Shown here one piece after another: positions 34,615 to 43,392 of a stretch of 64,000 nucleotides of DNA. The stretch comes from Caulobacter sp. Root343 (GTDB lineage: Bacteria; Pseudomonadota; Alphaproteobacteria; Caulobacterales; Caulobacteraceae). The stretch is taken from the NCBI RefSeq assembly GCF_001425745.1, contig NZ_LMDF01000007.1, positions 1,001,126-1,065,125 on the forward strand, in the 5' to 3' direction. The position numbers and the translations under genes are program-made. A model generated the notes under the pieces. It was not told where the DNA came from, searched no databases, and saw nothing but the letters and a program-made list of their open reading frames with translations. How positions within the stretch are numbered: position 1 is the first letter of the stretch; each line of letters begins with the position of its first letter.

Positions 34615-34664
34615 GGCCAAGGCTCACGTCGGGGCCAGTGGCTCGGGACGTGGCTTAGGACAGG

Positions 34665-34692
34665 GGCGGCGGGCTTGGCTCGCCGCCTTTTT
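34665..34692 (+). terminator. Rho-independent terminator of the cold shock gene
   Basis: Stem GGCGGCG (34665-34671) with CGCCGCC (34681-34687), a 9-nt loop, then TTTTTC. Confidence 0.85.
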
Positions 34693-34710
34693 CACATTTC
34701 GAGGAAGGCG

Positions 34711-34905
34711 ATGACCCCATCAACTATCGAGCGCGCCTACGCGCTCGCCCGCTCAGGCAAGTATGCAACCGTGGCCCAGCTCCAACAGCGGCTGAAAGAA
34801 GACGGCTGTCACGCCGTCGAAGCGCTTCTCGCGCCACGCTCCATCAAGAGCCACCTGGAAGCCATCTGTGCGGCGTCCTCGAGAGCGGCGCTCGTTCACG
34901 GCTGA
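34711..34905 (+). CDS. Small protein of unknown function
   Basis: A 64-residue predicted helical protein starting MTPSTIERAYALARSGKYATV after a strong GAGGAAGG site. Proteins beginning ..TIERAYxLARSG and continuing as VAQLQQRLKEDG recur in alphaproteobacteria from memory; the function is unknown, and a small DNA-interacting or adaptor role is conceivable. It follows the cold shock terminator, so it has its own promoter or read-through. Confidence 0.75.
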   Translation: MTPSTIERAYALARSGKYATVAQLQQRLKEDGCHAVEALLAPRSIKSHLEAICAASSRAALVHG

Positions 34906-35061
34906 CGAACAACGCCCCTCCCCCACGACCGCAGAGGCGGGGCGAACGAACGAAGAGTGCAAGACCCCGTCCGCCGCCGCCGCCAAGACAGGCCGGATGC
35001 GCGGCGCGCGAAGGGGCGAAAGCAGAGTCCTAAAGCGGAGAAGAGCCCTCGGGCGAAGATC

Positions 35062-35319
35062 ATGACCGTCCAGAACGACCTCGACCTGCCTCGCCTCATC
35101 GCCGATCTTCAGGCCCGGTCGATCATCCATCACCACATCATCATGCAGCTGGTCCGCCGCGAAGCGACGGCCTCCGGGGACACCCGCAAATACCTTTCAG
35201 GTCTTACGGATGACCTGACGAGGATCGCTGATGAAACACTCCCGCTCGAAGATACGCGCGCCGCCGCGATGAGCATGCGTGACTATCTCGACGATTTCCT
35301 CGTAAGGGCCGGCGCCTAG
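35062..35319 (+). CDS. Small helical protein of unknown function
   Basis: An 85-residue protein starting at ATG 35062 (MTVQNDLDLPRLIADLQARS), with no signal peptide and largely helical. The three histidines of SIIHHHIIMQLVRR are notable. A longer open frame to 34957 adds a very basic, low-complexity stretch and is less likely. The 156 bp before it show nothing distinct. No family recognised. Confidence 0.6.
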   Translation: MTVQNDLDLPRLIADLQARSIIHHHIIMQLVRREATASGDTRKYLSGLTDDLTRIADETLPLEDTRAAAMSMRDYLDDFLVRAGA

Positions 35320-35367
35320 GCGACGCTCAACGTCCTAGCCAGCCGGCTAGAGAGCGCCACGAGCCGC

Positions 35368-35859
35368 TCAGCCCCGCTTCACCTTGACCAACAACTGCTC
35401 GGCCACGCCGGCCGGCACGAACTTGGAGATGTCGCCGCCCAAGGCGGCGATCTCCTTGACCAGACGCGAGGCGATCGCCTGGTGCCGTGGGTCGGCCATC
35501 AGGAACACGGTCTCGATCTCGCGGTCCAGCTGCTGGTTCATCGCCGTCATCTGGAATTCGTACTCGAAGTCGGCCACGGCCCGCAGGCCGCGGACGATCA
35601 TCTGGGCGTTCACGTCCCGAGCGAAATGCATCAGCAGGCTCTCGAACGGCTTGACCTCGATCTGCGCGATCTTGGTCAGGTGCGCCGTCTCGCGCTCCAG
35701 GATGGCCACCCGCTCGTCCAGCGAGAACAATGGCCCTTTGCCGATGTTCACCGCCACCCCGATCACCAGCTTGTCGACCAGCTTCACGGCCCGCCCGATG
35801 ATGTCGAGGTGTCCGTTGGTGACCGGATCGAAGGTCCCAGGATAAAGCCCGACCCGCAT
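35368..35859 (-). CDS. coaD: Phosphopantetheine adenylyltransferase
   Basis: Fourth step of coenzyme A synthesis: 4'-phosphopantetheine plus ATP to dephospho-CoA. The 163 residues have the nucleotidyltransferase motif YPGTFDPVTNGHLDII at residues 6-21 and the second signature SSRLVKEIAALGGDIS-like block (IASRLVKEIAALGGD). Start ATG 35859 fits the family; the upstream open frame is antisense to gyrA. It lies 28 bp after gyrA in the same direction, suggesting cotranscription. Confidence 0.96.
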   Translation of the reverse strand: MRVGLYPGTFDPVTNGHLDIIGRAVKLVDKLVIGVAVNIGKGPLFSLDERVAILERETAHLTKIAQIEVKPFESLLMHFARDVNAQMIVRGLRAVADFEYEFQMTAMNQQLDREIETVFLMADPRHQAIASRLVKEIAALGGDISKFVPAGVAEQLLVKVKRG

Positions 35860-35887
35860 GCAACCCCCTGCTCTAAGGATTCGAGGG

Positions 35888-38644
35888 TTACAGGGTCTCT
35901 TCCGCCCCGCTGTCCTCGCCCTGGTTGTCGTCTCCGCCGGAATCGGCGAGGCGCTCGACGCTGACGACATGCTCGTCCTGCGCGGTGCGGAAGATGGTTA
36001 CGCCTTGAGTATTCCGCGCCGCAACACGAATTTGCGAAACCGGCACCCGGATCAGCTGTCCCTGGTCAGTCACCAGAAGGATCTGATCGCTCTCGTCGAT
36101 CGGGAACGAACCCACCAGGCGACCACCGCGCTTGCTCAGATCCTGGGCGGCGAGACCCTGGCCGCCCCGGCCCGTGCGGCGGAAATCATAGGCGCTGGTG
36201 CGCTTGCCGAAGCCTTCTGACGACACGGTCAGCAGGATTTCCTCGGCCGCGCCCAGTTCGGCGATGCGTTCCGGCGTCAGGGTGGTTTCGTCGCCGTCCT
36301 CTTCGCCCTCTTCCGCTCCGGCGGGAGCGTCGTCGCCCTCTTCGCCGGCGGCGCGCAACATGGCGCGCTGGTGCTTGAGGTAGGCGGCGCGCTCGGCCGG
36401 AGTGGCGTCGACGCTGCGCAGCACGGCCATGGAGATGACCTGGTCACCGTCGGCGAGCTTCACGCCACGCACGCCGGTCGAGTCGCGGCTGGCGAACACC
36501 CGCACCTCGTCCACCGAGAAGCGGATGCAGCGGCCGGCCGCCGTGGTCAGCAGCACGTCCTGGTCGCTGTTGCAGACGGCCACGCCGACGATGCCGTCGC
36601 CTTCGTCCAGCTTCATGGCGATCTTGCCGTTGCGGCGGACATCCACGAAGTCCGACAGCTTGTTGCGGCGCACGCTGCCCGAGCGGGTGGCGAACATCAC
36701 GTCCAGGCCGCCCCAGGTGGCTTCATCCTCCGGCAGGGTCAGGATCGAGGTGATGGTTTCGCCGGTTTCGATCGGCAGCAGATTGACGAACGCCTTGCCG
36801 CGCGAATTGGCGACGCCCTGCGGCAGGCGCCACACCTTCATCTTGTAGACCTTGCCGCCCGAGGTGAAGAACAGCAGCGGGGCGTGGGTCGAGGCCGAGA
36901 ACACGCGGGTGACGGCGTCCTCGGTTTTGGTCGCCATGCCCGACTTGCCTTTGCCGCCCCGATGTTGGGTGCGGTAGGCGGCCAGCGGCGTGCGCTTGAC
37001 GTAGCCGCTCATGGTGACGGTGATCACCATGTCCTCGCGGACAATCAGGTCCTCGTCTTCCATGTCCGCGTCGCCGTCCACGATCTGGCAGCGGCGCGGA
37101 ATGGCGAACTTCTCGCGGACCTCGACCAGCTCCTCGCGGACCACGGCCATGATGTTGGAGCGGTCGGACAACAGTTCGAGATAGCCGCGGATGGCCTCGG
37201 CCAACGCGGTGGCCTCGTTGCCGATTTCGTCGCGGCCCAGGCCGGTCAGACGCGACAGCGTCAGGGCCAGGATGGCGCGAGCCTGCTCGTCGGTCAGGCG
37301 GATCAGGCCGCCATCTTCCTTGAGGGTGCGCGGGTCGGCGATCAGCTCGACCAGCGGCAGCATGTCGCCGGCCGGCCAGGACTTGGCCACCAGGCGCTCG
37401 CGGGCCTCGGTCGGATCCTTCGACGAGCGGATGATATGAATGAATTCGTCGATATTGGCGACCGCGATGGTCAGGCCGACCAGCACGTGACCGCGGTCAC
37501 GAGCCTTGCCCAGCTCGAACTTGGTCCGCCGCACGACGACTTCCTCGCGGAAGTCGATGAACAGCTTGACCAGCTGGTGCAGGCCCATCTGCTCGGGACG
37601 ACCACGGTTCAGGGCCAGCATGTTGACGCCGAACGAGCTCTGCAGCGCCGTGAAGCGGTAGAGCTGGTTCAAGATCACTTCGCCCGAGGCGTCGCGCTTC
37701 AACTCGACCACGATGCGCATGCCGTCGCGGTTGGACTCGTCGCGGATGTCGGCGATGCCTTCGATCCGCTTCTCGCGGACCAGCTCGGCGATGTGCTCGA
37801 CCAGATTGGCCTTGTTCACCTGATACGGGATCTCGGTGATGATGATGGCTTCGCGGCCGGCGCGGATTTCATCGACGCTGGCGACGCCACGCATGATGAC
37901 CGAGCCACGGCCCGTCAGCAGCGCCTGGCGCGGGCCCGCGCGGCCGATGATCTCGCCACCGGTCGGGAAGTCGGGGCCGGGCACCAGGTCCAGCAGCTGG
38001 TCGGTGGTGACGTTCGGGTCGTCGATCAGCAGCAGGCAGGCGTCGATGATTTCGCCGAGATTATGCGGCGGGATGTTGGTGGCCATGCCGACGGCGATGC
38101 CGCCCGCGCCGTTGACCAGCAGGTTCGGGATCCGCGCCGGCAGGACGGTCGGTTCCTGCTCCTTGCCGTCGTAGTTGTCGGCGAAGTCGACCGTATCCTT
38201 GTCGAGGTCGGCCAGCAGCGACATGGCCGGCGGCGCCATGCGGCATTCCGTATAGCGCATGGCCGCGGGCATATCGCCGTCGACCGAGCCGAAATTGCCC
38301 TGGCCGTCGATCAGGACCAGGCCCATCGAGAACGACTGGGTCATCCGGACCAGGGTGAAGTAGATCGAGGCGTCGCCGTGCGGGTGATACTTACCCATCA
38401 CGTCACCGACCACGCGGGCCGACTTCACGTACGGGCGCTCGGGCGTCTGGCCCTGCTCGTGCATCGAGAACAGCACCCGGCGGTGCACGGGTTTCAGACC
38501 GTCGCGCGCGTCCGGCAGGGCGCGGCTGACGATCACGCTCATCGCGTAGTCGAGATAGGAACGGCGGAGTTCGTCCTCGATATTAATCGGGGCGACATCC
38601 CCGCGAGAACCGTCGGCGGGGATCGTGGTGTGTTCGTCGCTCAA
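35888..38644 (-). CDS. gyrA: DNA gyrase subunit A
   Basis: Breakage-reunion subunit of gyrase, 918 residues. The catalytic tyrosine is in AAMRYTECRM, and the C-terminal beta-pinwheel carries the gyrase box (THRGGKGKSG form: TQHRGGKGKSGM), which separates it from ParC. The quinolone-determining segment reads HPHGDASIYFTLVRM: residues matching E. coli S83 and D87 are A92 and F96. The C-terminal domain also contains an acidic insertion (EEGDDAPAGAEEGEEDGDE) between blades, seen in other alphaproteobacteria. The start ATG 38644 is immediately followed by the conserved N terminus. Confidence 0.97.
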   Translation of the reverse strand: MSDEHTTIPADGSRGDVAPINIEDELRRSYLDYAMSVIVSRALPDARDGLKPVHRRVLFSMHEQGQTPERPYVKSARVVGDVMGKYHPHGDASIYFTLVRMTQSFSMGLVLIDGQGNFGSVDGDMPAAMRYTECRMAPPAMSLLADLDKDTVDFADNYDGKEQEPTVLPARIPNLLVNGAGGIAVGMATNIPPHNLGEIIDACLLLIDDPNVTTDQLLDLVPGPDFPTGGEIIGRAGPRQALLTGRGSVIMRGVASVDEIRAGREAIIITEIPYQVNKANLVEHIAELVREKRIEGIADIRDESNRDGMRIVVELKRDASGEVILNQLYRFTALQSSFGVNMLALNRGRPEQMGLHQLVKLFIDFREEVVVRRTKFELGKARDRGHVLVGLTIAVANIDEFIHIIRSSKDPTEARERLVAKSWPAGDMLPLVELIADPRTLKEDGGLIRLTDEQARAILALTLSRLTGLGRDEIGNEATALAEAIRGYLELLSDRSNIMAVVREELVEVREKFAIPRRCQIVDGDADMEDEDLIVREDMVITVTMSGYVKRTPLAAYRTQHRGGKGKSGMATKTEDAVTRVFSASTHAPLLFFTSGGKVYKMKVWRLPQGVANSRGKAFVNLLPIETGETITSILTLPEDEATWGGLDVMFATRSGSVRRNKLSDFVDVRRNGKIAMKLDEGDGIVGVAVCNSDQDVLLTTAAGRCIRFSVDEVRVFASRDSTGVRGVKLADGDQVISMAVLRSVDATPAERAAYLKHQRAMLRAAGEEGDDAPAGAEEGEEDGDETTLTPERIAELGAAEEILLTVSSEGFGKRTSAYDFRRTGRGGQGLAAQDLSKRGGRLVGSFPIDESDQILLVTDQGQLIRVPVSQIRVAARNTQGVTIFRTAQDEHVVSVERLADSGGDDNQGEDSGAEETL

Positions 38645-38675
38645 GGGAATTTTTCGCCGTCAGAATCGGACACGG

Positions 38676-38692
38676 AACAGTCTGAAACTGTT
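38676..38692. repeat. Short inverted repeat between gyrA and sodC
   Basis: AACAGT-CTGAA-ACTGTT, a perfect 6-bp inverted repeat, 31 bp before the gyrA start and 77 bp before sodC. It could be an operator for either divergent gene; no known regulator site is recognised. Confidence 0.35.
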
Positions 38693-38769
38693 AGCATTGC
38701 GAGGTGGACGGCGCCACCTTTCCGGCCGTTTCATCCCCTGCTCTTGGCTTGAATCCGAAGGAAAAACGC

Positions 38770-39294
38770 ATGATCCGCCTCCCCGCCGCGACTGCACTCG
38801 GCCTCGCCGCCCTGATCGCCGCCTCACCCGCCCTGGCCCAGACCTCAGCGACCGCCGTGGTCAAGACCGGCGACGGCAAGGACGCCGGCGTGGTGACGCT
38901 GACCGAGGCCCCGCACGGCGTGCTGCTGAAGCTGGAACTGAAGGGCCTGACGCCCGGCTGGCACGCGGTCCACTTCCATGAAAAGGGCGACTGCGGCGCG
39001 CCGGACTTCAAGTCGGCCGGCGCCCATGTCCATACGGCGGCCACCACGGTGCACGGCCTGCTGAACCCAGCCTCGAATGACAGCGGCGACCTGCCGAACG
39101 TGTTCGCGAACGCCGATGGCGCGGCCACGGCCGAGGCCTATTCGACCCTGGTGTCGCTGAAGGGCGCCGGCGGCCGTCCCGCCCTGCTGGACGCGGACGG
39201 CTCGGCGATCGTCGTCCATGCCAGCCCCGACGACCACAAGAGCCAGCCGATCGGCGGCGCGGGCGCGCGGGCGGCCTGCGGCGTGATCAAATAG
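38770..39294 (+). CDS. sodC: Periplasmic Cu/Zn superoxide dismutase
   Basis: Dismutates superoxide in the periplasm. The 174-residue precursor has a signal peptide (residues 1-23, ending ALAQ). Copper ligands appear in HAVHFHEKGDC, the bridging and zinc histidines in SAGAHVHTAATTVHG, and a further copper His in AIVVHASPDDH. The disulfide pair is C in KGDCG and C in ARAACG. ATG 38770 is chosen for the leader; an upstream in-frame ATG adds residues without leader character. Periplasmic SodC is long known from Caulobacter. Confidence 0.94.
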   Translation: MIRLPAATALGLAALIAASPALAQTSATAVVKTGDGKDAGVVTLTEAPHGVLLKLELKGLTPGWHAVHFHEKGDCGAPDFKSAGAHVHTAATTVHGLLNPASNDSGDLPNVFANADGAATAEAYSTLVSLKGAGGRPALLDADGSAIVVHASPDDHKSQPIGGAGARAACGVIK

Positions 39295-39295
39295 T

Positions 39296-40201
39296 CTAGG
39301 CGGTTTCGGCCAAGGCCGCCTCGGCCTTGGCCCTGTTCTCGGTCAGGGCGACCAGGGCCACGCCGACCATGGTCGCCGCGCCGCCGATCAGGAGCTGGGT
39401 CGACAGCTTGTCGCCCAGGAACAGCACCCCGATCGTGCAGGAGACCAGCGGTGTCAGCAGGAAATACGGCGTCACGCGCCCGGCCTCGCGCCGCTGGACC
39501 AACCAGAACAGCAGGGCGCTGGCCCCGATCGTCGAGACCACCCCGGCGAACACCACGCAGACCCAGGCGATCGGCGGCGCGGCCTGCATCTTCCCGACCT
39601 GATCCGTCTCGAACACGGCTGACATGGCCAGCAGCGTCGGCGCGGCGACCAGGGCCGTCATGCCCTGCAGCTTCAGCGGCTTGATGCCGGGCGTCTTACG
39701 CACCAGCACCGTCGCCACGGCCCAGCAGGCGCTAGCGAAAACGATTAGCAGAATGGCTGGCAGGTCGCTGGCGCCGTGCGGATCCAGGCTCATCCACGCC
39801 ACGCCCACGAAGGCGACGACGAGGCCCGCCACCGCTGGCGGCCGCATGGTCTCGCCCAGCATCCGCCAGGCGAAGATGGCCGTGAACGGGATCCAGAGCT
39901 GACTGGCCACCACCAGCGGGCTCAAGGCGTCGGCCATGCTGAACGCCACATAGATCACGCCGAAATGGATTGGCCCGGTCAGCAGCACGATGGCCAGCAG
40001 CTTCCGGGGTTCGGGAAACGGCGGCTTGATGAACGGGAACAGAAACGCCAACGCCGAGGCGAAACGTAGGCCTCCCATCAGCATCGGCGGCAGATAGGCC
40101 GTGGCCACCTTGGCGGCGGCGTTGTTGATCCCCCAGGTCAGGATGATCGCCAGGATGGCGAGATATTCCAGGACCGTGAGCGGAGACGACTTGGAGGACA
40201 T
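39296..40201 (-). CDS. EamA/DMT-family transporter
   Basis: A 301-residue inner-membrane protein with ten predicted helices arranged as two EamA repeats (LAILAIILTWGINNAAAKVA ... GLVVAFVGVAWM; ILLIVFASACWAVATVLVRK ... GVALVALTENRAK). Family members export amino acids or metabolites. It converges on sodC with one base between stops and precedes no operon partner; bioA lies 32 bp upstream in the same direction, so transcription with bioA is possible. Confidence 0.9.
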   Translation of the reverse strand: MSSKSSPLTVLEYLAILAIILTWGINNAAAKVATAYLPPMLMGGLRFASALAFLFPFIKPPFPEPRKLLAIVLLTGPIHFGVIYVAFSMADALSPLVVASQLWIPFTAIFAWRMLGETMRPPAVAGLVVAFVGVAWMSLDPHGASDLPAILLIVFASACWAVATVLVRKTPGIKPLKLQGMTALVAAPTLLAMSAVFETDQVGKMQAAPPIAWVCVVFAGVVSTIGASALLFWLVQRREAGRVTPYFLLTPLVSCTIGVLFLGDKLSTQLLIGGAATMVGVALVALTENRAKAEAALAETA

Positions 40202-40233
40202 GGCCGTGCTTGGACCAGACCCGGCCTCTCGGG

Positions 40234-41496
40234 TCAATCGACGCCGATCACCTTGCGGACGGCGGCTGTCAGCAGATCGAGATCGGCATCCGGTGTCGTG
40301 AAGGCGGGGGTTAGATAGACGACCTTGCCCATCGGGCGGACCCACGCGCCCAGCTCGGCGAACCGTGCGCAGAGGTCGCCCACCGACACGGGCCCGTCGA
40401 ACTCCACGACTCCGATCGCGCCCAGGGTCCGCACGTCGACGACACCCTTCCCCGCCCGGCACGGTTCCAGTCCATCGGACAGCGCCGCCGAGACCCGCGC
40501 CACGTTCGCGGCCCATGCTCCGTCCTCGAACAGGTCCAGGGAAGCATTGGCCGCCGCACAGGCCAGTGGGTTGGCCATGTATGTAGGGCCATGCATCAGG
40601 GCCGCGTCCGGATCGTCGGACCAGAAGGCCTCGAACACCTTGCGCGACGCCACCGCCGCCGACAGCGGCAGGGTCCCGCCGGTCAGGGCCTTGGACAGGG
40701 TGACGATGTCCGGCTCGACCCCCGCCGCCTGCATGGCGAACAGCGTCCCGGTGCGGCCGAAACCGGTGAAGATCTCGTCGAAGATCAGCAGCAAGTCGTG
40801 CTTGTCTGCCAGGCGGCGCAGGGTTCGAAGCACTTCCGGCGGATGAAGGACCATGCCACCCGCGCCTTGGACCAGGGGCTCGACCAGGATCGCCGCGATC
40901 TCGTGGCCCCGCTGAGCCAGCAGGGCGTCCAGCGTGTCTTCGCTCTCCGCGTCTCGCGGCAGGTCGGCGATCACCTGGTCGGGCATGACGCCGGCGAACA
41001 GGCTGTGCATCCCCTCCTCCGGGTCGCAGACCGTCATGGTCGCCAGGGTGTCGCCATGATAGCCGCCCCGGAACGCGAGGAACTTGGTCCGCCCTTGAAC
41101 CCCACGGTTGATCTGGAACTGCAGCGCCATCTTCATGGCGATCTCGACCGAGACCGAGCCGCTTTCGGCGAAGAAGACGTGATCCAGCTCGCCCGGCAGC
41201 ATCTTCGCCAGACGCGCCGCCAGCCGATAGGCCGGCTCGTGGGCCAGGCCTCCGAACATCACGTGCGGCATCTTCTCGATCTGCTCGCGCAGAGCGTCGA
41301 CGATGTGGGGATGGTTATAGCCGTGGCAAGCGGTCCACCACGAGGCCAGCCCGTCGACCAATTCGCGCCCGTCCGCCAGCACCAGGCGCGAGCCCCGGGT
41401 CGCCACCACCGGCAACGGCGGCCGCGCGGTCTTCATCTGACAATAGGGCCGCCAGACATGCGGGGCTCCGGCGGTCAGCCAGTTCAACTCAGTCAT
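40234..41496 (-). CDS. bioA: Adenosylmethionine-8-amino-7-oxononanoate aminotransferase
   Basis: PLP enzyme making 7,8-diaminopelargonate from KAPA and SAM in biotin synthesis. From ATG 41496 it is 420 residues: HVWRPYCQMKTARPPLPVV, GRELVDGLASWWTACHGYNHP, SGSVSVEIAMKMALQ, FDEIFTGFGRTG and the PLP lysine in TLSKALTGG. It diverges from bioF with 71 bp between starts, in which I see no BioR or BirA operator. Confidence 0.96.
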   Translation of the reverse strand: MTELNWLTAGAPHVWRPYCQMKTARPPLPVVATRGSRLVLADGRELVDGLASWWTACHGYNHPHIVDALREQIEKMPHVMFGGLAHEPAYRLAARLAKMLPGELDHVFFAESGSVSVEIAMKMALQFQINRGVQGRTKFLAFRGGYHGDTLATMTVCDPEEGMHSLFAGVMPDQVIADLPRDAESEDTLDALLAQRGHEIAAILVEPLVQGAGGMVLHPPEVLRTLRRLADKHDLLLIFDEIFTGFGRTGTLFAMQAAGVEPDIVTLSKALTGGTLPLSAAVASRKVFEAFWSDDPDAALMHGPTYMANPLACAAANASLDLFEDGAWAANVARVSAALSDGLEPCRAGKGVVDVRTLGAIGVVEFDGPVSVGDLCARFAELGAWVRPMGKVVYLTPAFTTPDADLDLLTAAVRKVIGVD

Positions 41497-41567
41497 GACT
41501 GTTTCCGTTTGCGGACTCGGGGCGCCTTGCCTATGCCGCGCGCTTGAGCGCCGCAAAGGGAAACGAC

Positions 41568-42722
41568 ATGCAAAGCCTCGACGCCTTCGCCGGCGAGAAG
41601 CTGGCGGCCCTCGACGCCAAGAGCCTGCTGCGCCGCCTAAGGCCCACCCGCCGCCACGAGGGCGCCATGGTCGAGCGCGACGGAAAGCGGCTGATCTCGT
41701 TCTCGTGCAACGACTATCTGGGCCTGTCGCAGCATCCCGCCGTCCGCGCGGCCGCGGCCGAGGCGGCGCTGAACTACGGCGCGGGCGCGGCAGCCTCGCG
41801 GCTGGTCACCGGCGACCATCCGCTATTGAGCGACCTGGAAAAGCGCCTAGCCCGCTTGAAAGGGACCGAGGCGGCTTGCGTGTTCGGCTCCGGCTATTTG
41901 ACCAATACGGGGGTGATTCCAACCTTGGTCGGGCCTGGCGACGCCATCTTCGTCGACGCCCTGGCCCACGCTTGCATCTGGGCCGGCGCGCAGCTGTCGG
42001 GCGCCAAGATCGTCAAGTTCGTCCACAACGACGTGGACGACCTAGAGCGCCTACTCGGGGCCGAGCGCCCGCTCGCCCGCAGAGCCCTGGTCGCGACCGA
42101 CGGCGTCTTTTCGATGGACGGCGATATCGCCCCGCTGGACGTGCTGTCGGACCTGTGCGCGAGCTACGACGCGTGGCTGCTCAGCGACGACGCCCACGGG
42201 GTCGGGGTGCTGGCCGAGGGTCGTGGCTCGGGGGCCTTGTTCCCGGACGCGGACATCCCGCTGCAGATGGGCACCCTTTCCAAGGCGCTGGGTTCGTATG
42301 GCGGCTACCTGTGCGGCTCCCAGGCGGTGATCGACCTGCTGAAGACCCGAGCTCGGACGCTGGTCTACGCGACCGGCCTCCCCCCGGCTTCGGCCGCCGC
42401 CGCCCTGGCGTCGCTGGACATCATCGAGGCGGAACCCGCGTTGACCGTCCAGCCCGTCGCCAAGGCGCGCCTGTTCACCCGCCGCCTGGGCCTGCCGGAT
42501 GCGGTCAGCCCGATCGTGCCGGTGGTGCTGGGAAGCGCCGACGACGCTCTCGCCGCTTCGGCCGCGCTAGAGGCGCAAGGTTTCCTCGTCGTCGCCATCC
42601 GGCCGCCGACGGTGCCCGAGGGAACGGCCCGCCTGCGCATCGCCTTCAGCGCCGCCCATGCCGACACGGATGTGATCCGCCTGGCCGACGCGATCGCGGA
42701 TCTGCGCAGGGTCGCCGCGTGA
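41568..42722 (+). CDS. bioF: 8-amino-7-oxononanoate synthase
   Basis: Condenses pimeloyl-ACP/CoA with alanine to KAPA. 384 residues of the alpha-oxoamine synthase family: SFSCNDYLGLSQHPAVR, GAAASRLVTGDHPLLSDLE, HNDVDDLE, DDAHGVGVLAEGRG and the PLP lysine in QMGTLSKALGSYGGY. AAAGGGA precedes ATG 41568. The stop overlaps the bioD GTG (GTGA). Confidence 0.96.
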   Translation: MQSLDAFAGEKLAALDAKSLLRRLRPTRRHEGAMVERDGKRLISFSCNDYLGLSQHPAVRAAAAEAALNYGAGAAASRLVTGDHPLLSDLEKRLARLKGTEAACVFGSGYLTNTGVIPTLVGPGDAIFVDALAHACIWAGAQLSGAKIVKFVHNDVDDLERLLGAERPLARRALVATDGVFSMDGDIAPLDVLSDLCASYDAWLLSDDAHGVGVLAEGRGSGALFPDADIPLQMGTLSKALGSYGGYLCGSQAVIDLLKTRARTLVYATGLPPASAAAALASLDIIEAEPALTVQPVAKARLFTRRLGLPDAVSPIVPVVLGSADDALAASAALEAQGFLVVAIRPPTVPEGTARLRIAFSAAHADTDVIRLADAIADLRRVAA

Positions 42723-43378
42723 GGGCCTTGTTCGTCGCCGGGACCGGCACGGATCTGGGCAAGACCCACGTCGCCTGCGCCCTGCTCGGAGCCGCTCGGG
42801 CGCAGGACGCGACGGTGGACGCCTTCAAGCCCGTGGTCAGTGGCTTCGATCCAAACGCGCCCGAAGTGAGCGACCCCGCCCGACTCGCCGCCGCCCTGGG
42901 ACGGCCGCACGACTGGGCGCGGGTCTCGCCGCGTCGCTATCGCGCGCCGCTGGCTCCGAATCTCGCCGCACGGCTGGAAGGCGACACTCTGGCGATGAAA
43001 GACCTAGTCGCCGACTGCCGAGCTTGGCTGGCCAGCCGCGATGTCGGCCTCGCCTTGGTCGAAGGGGCCGGCGGGGTGATGTCACCGATGACCGACGACG
43101 CCACCAATCTCGACCTGATGATCGCCCTCGACCTGCCTGTCCTCCTGGTCGCCGGCAGCTATCTCGGCACGGCCAGCCACCTGCTGACCGCGCTGGAGGT
43201 GTTGCGGGCGCGAAGGCTGACGGTGGCCGCGATCGTGGTCAGCGAGAGCCTCGACGCGCCCGACTTGGGTCAGACGGTCGAGATGCTGCGGGCGTTCGAG
43301 CGAACCGCGCCGATCTTGGTGGCGGCGCGAGATGCGGACTGGGACGCGAGCGAACTGCTGGAACTGTTGCTCGGCTAA
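42719..43378 (+). CDS. bioD: ATP-dependent dethiobiotin synthetase
   Basis: Forms the ureido ring of dethiobiotin from diaminopelargonate, CO2 and ATP. Starts with GTG inside the bioF stop (GTGA). The 219 residues include the P-loop FVAGTGTDLGKTHVACALL, VDAFKPVVSGFD and LALVEGAGGVMSPM. bioB is not in the window. Confidence 0.95.
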   Translation: MRALFVAGTGTDLGKTHVACALLGAARAQDATVDAFKPVVSGFDPNAPEVSDPARLAAALGRPHDWARVSPRRYRAPLAPNLAARLEGDTLAMKDLVADCRAWLASRDVGLALVEGAGGVMSPMTDDATNLDLMIALDLPVLLVAGSYLGTASHLLTALEVLRARRLTVAAIVVSESLDAPDLGQTVEMLRAFERTAPILVAARDADWDASELLELLLG

Positions 43379-43392
43379 GCCCCTCCTCCGCT

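Noticed and set aside
36371..38752. A 793-codon open frame opposite gyrA
   Set aside because: It is the mirror of the gyrA coding frame, with low-complexity residues and no ribosome binding site; the gyrA protein is unambiguous.
41497..41567. Biotin operator between bioA and bioF
   Set aside because: No TTAT-ATAA BioR box or BirA palindrome is present in the 71 bp.
41495..43378. A single long frame running through bioF and bioD, suggesting a BioF-BioD fusion
   Set aside because: The first half is an out-of-frame reading of bioF. The real BioF is in another frame and ends at 42722; BioD starts at GTG 42719.
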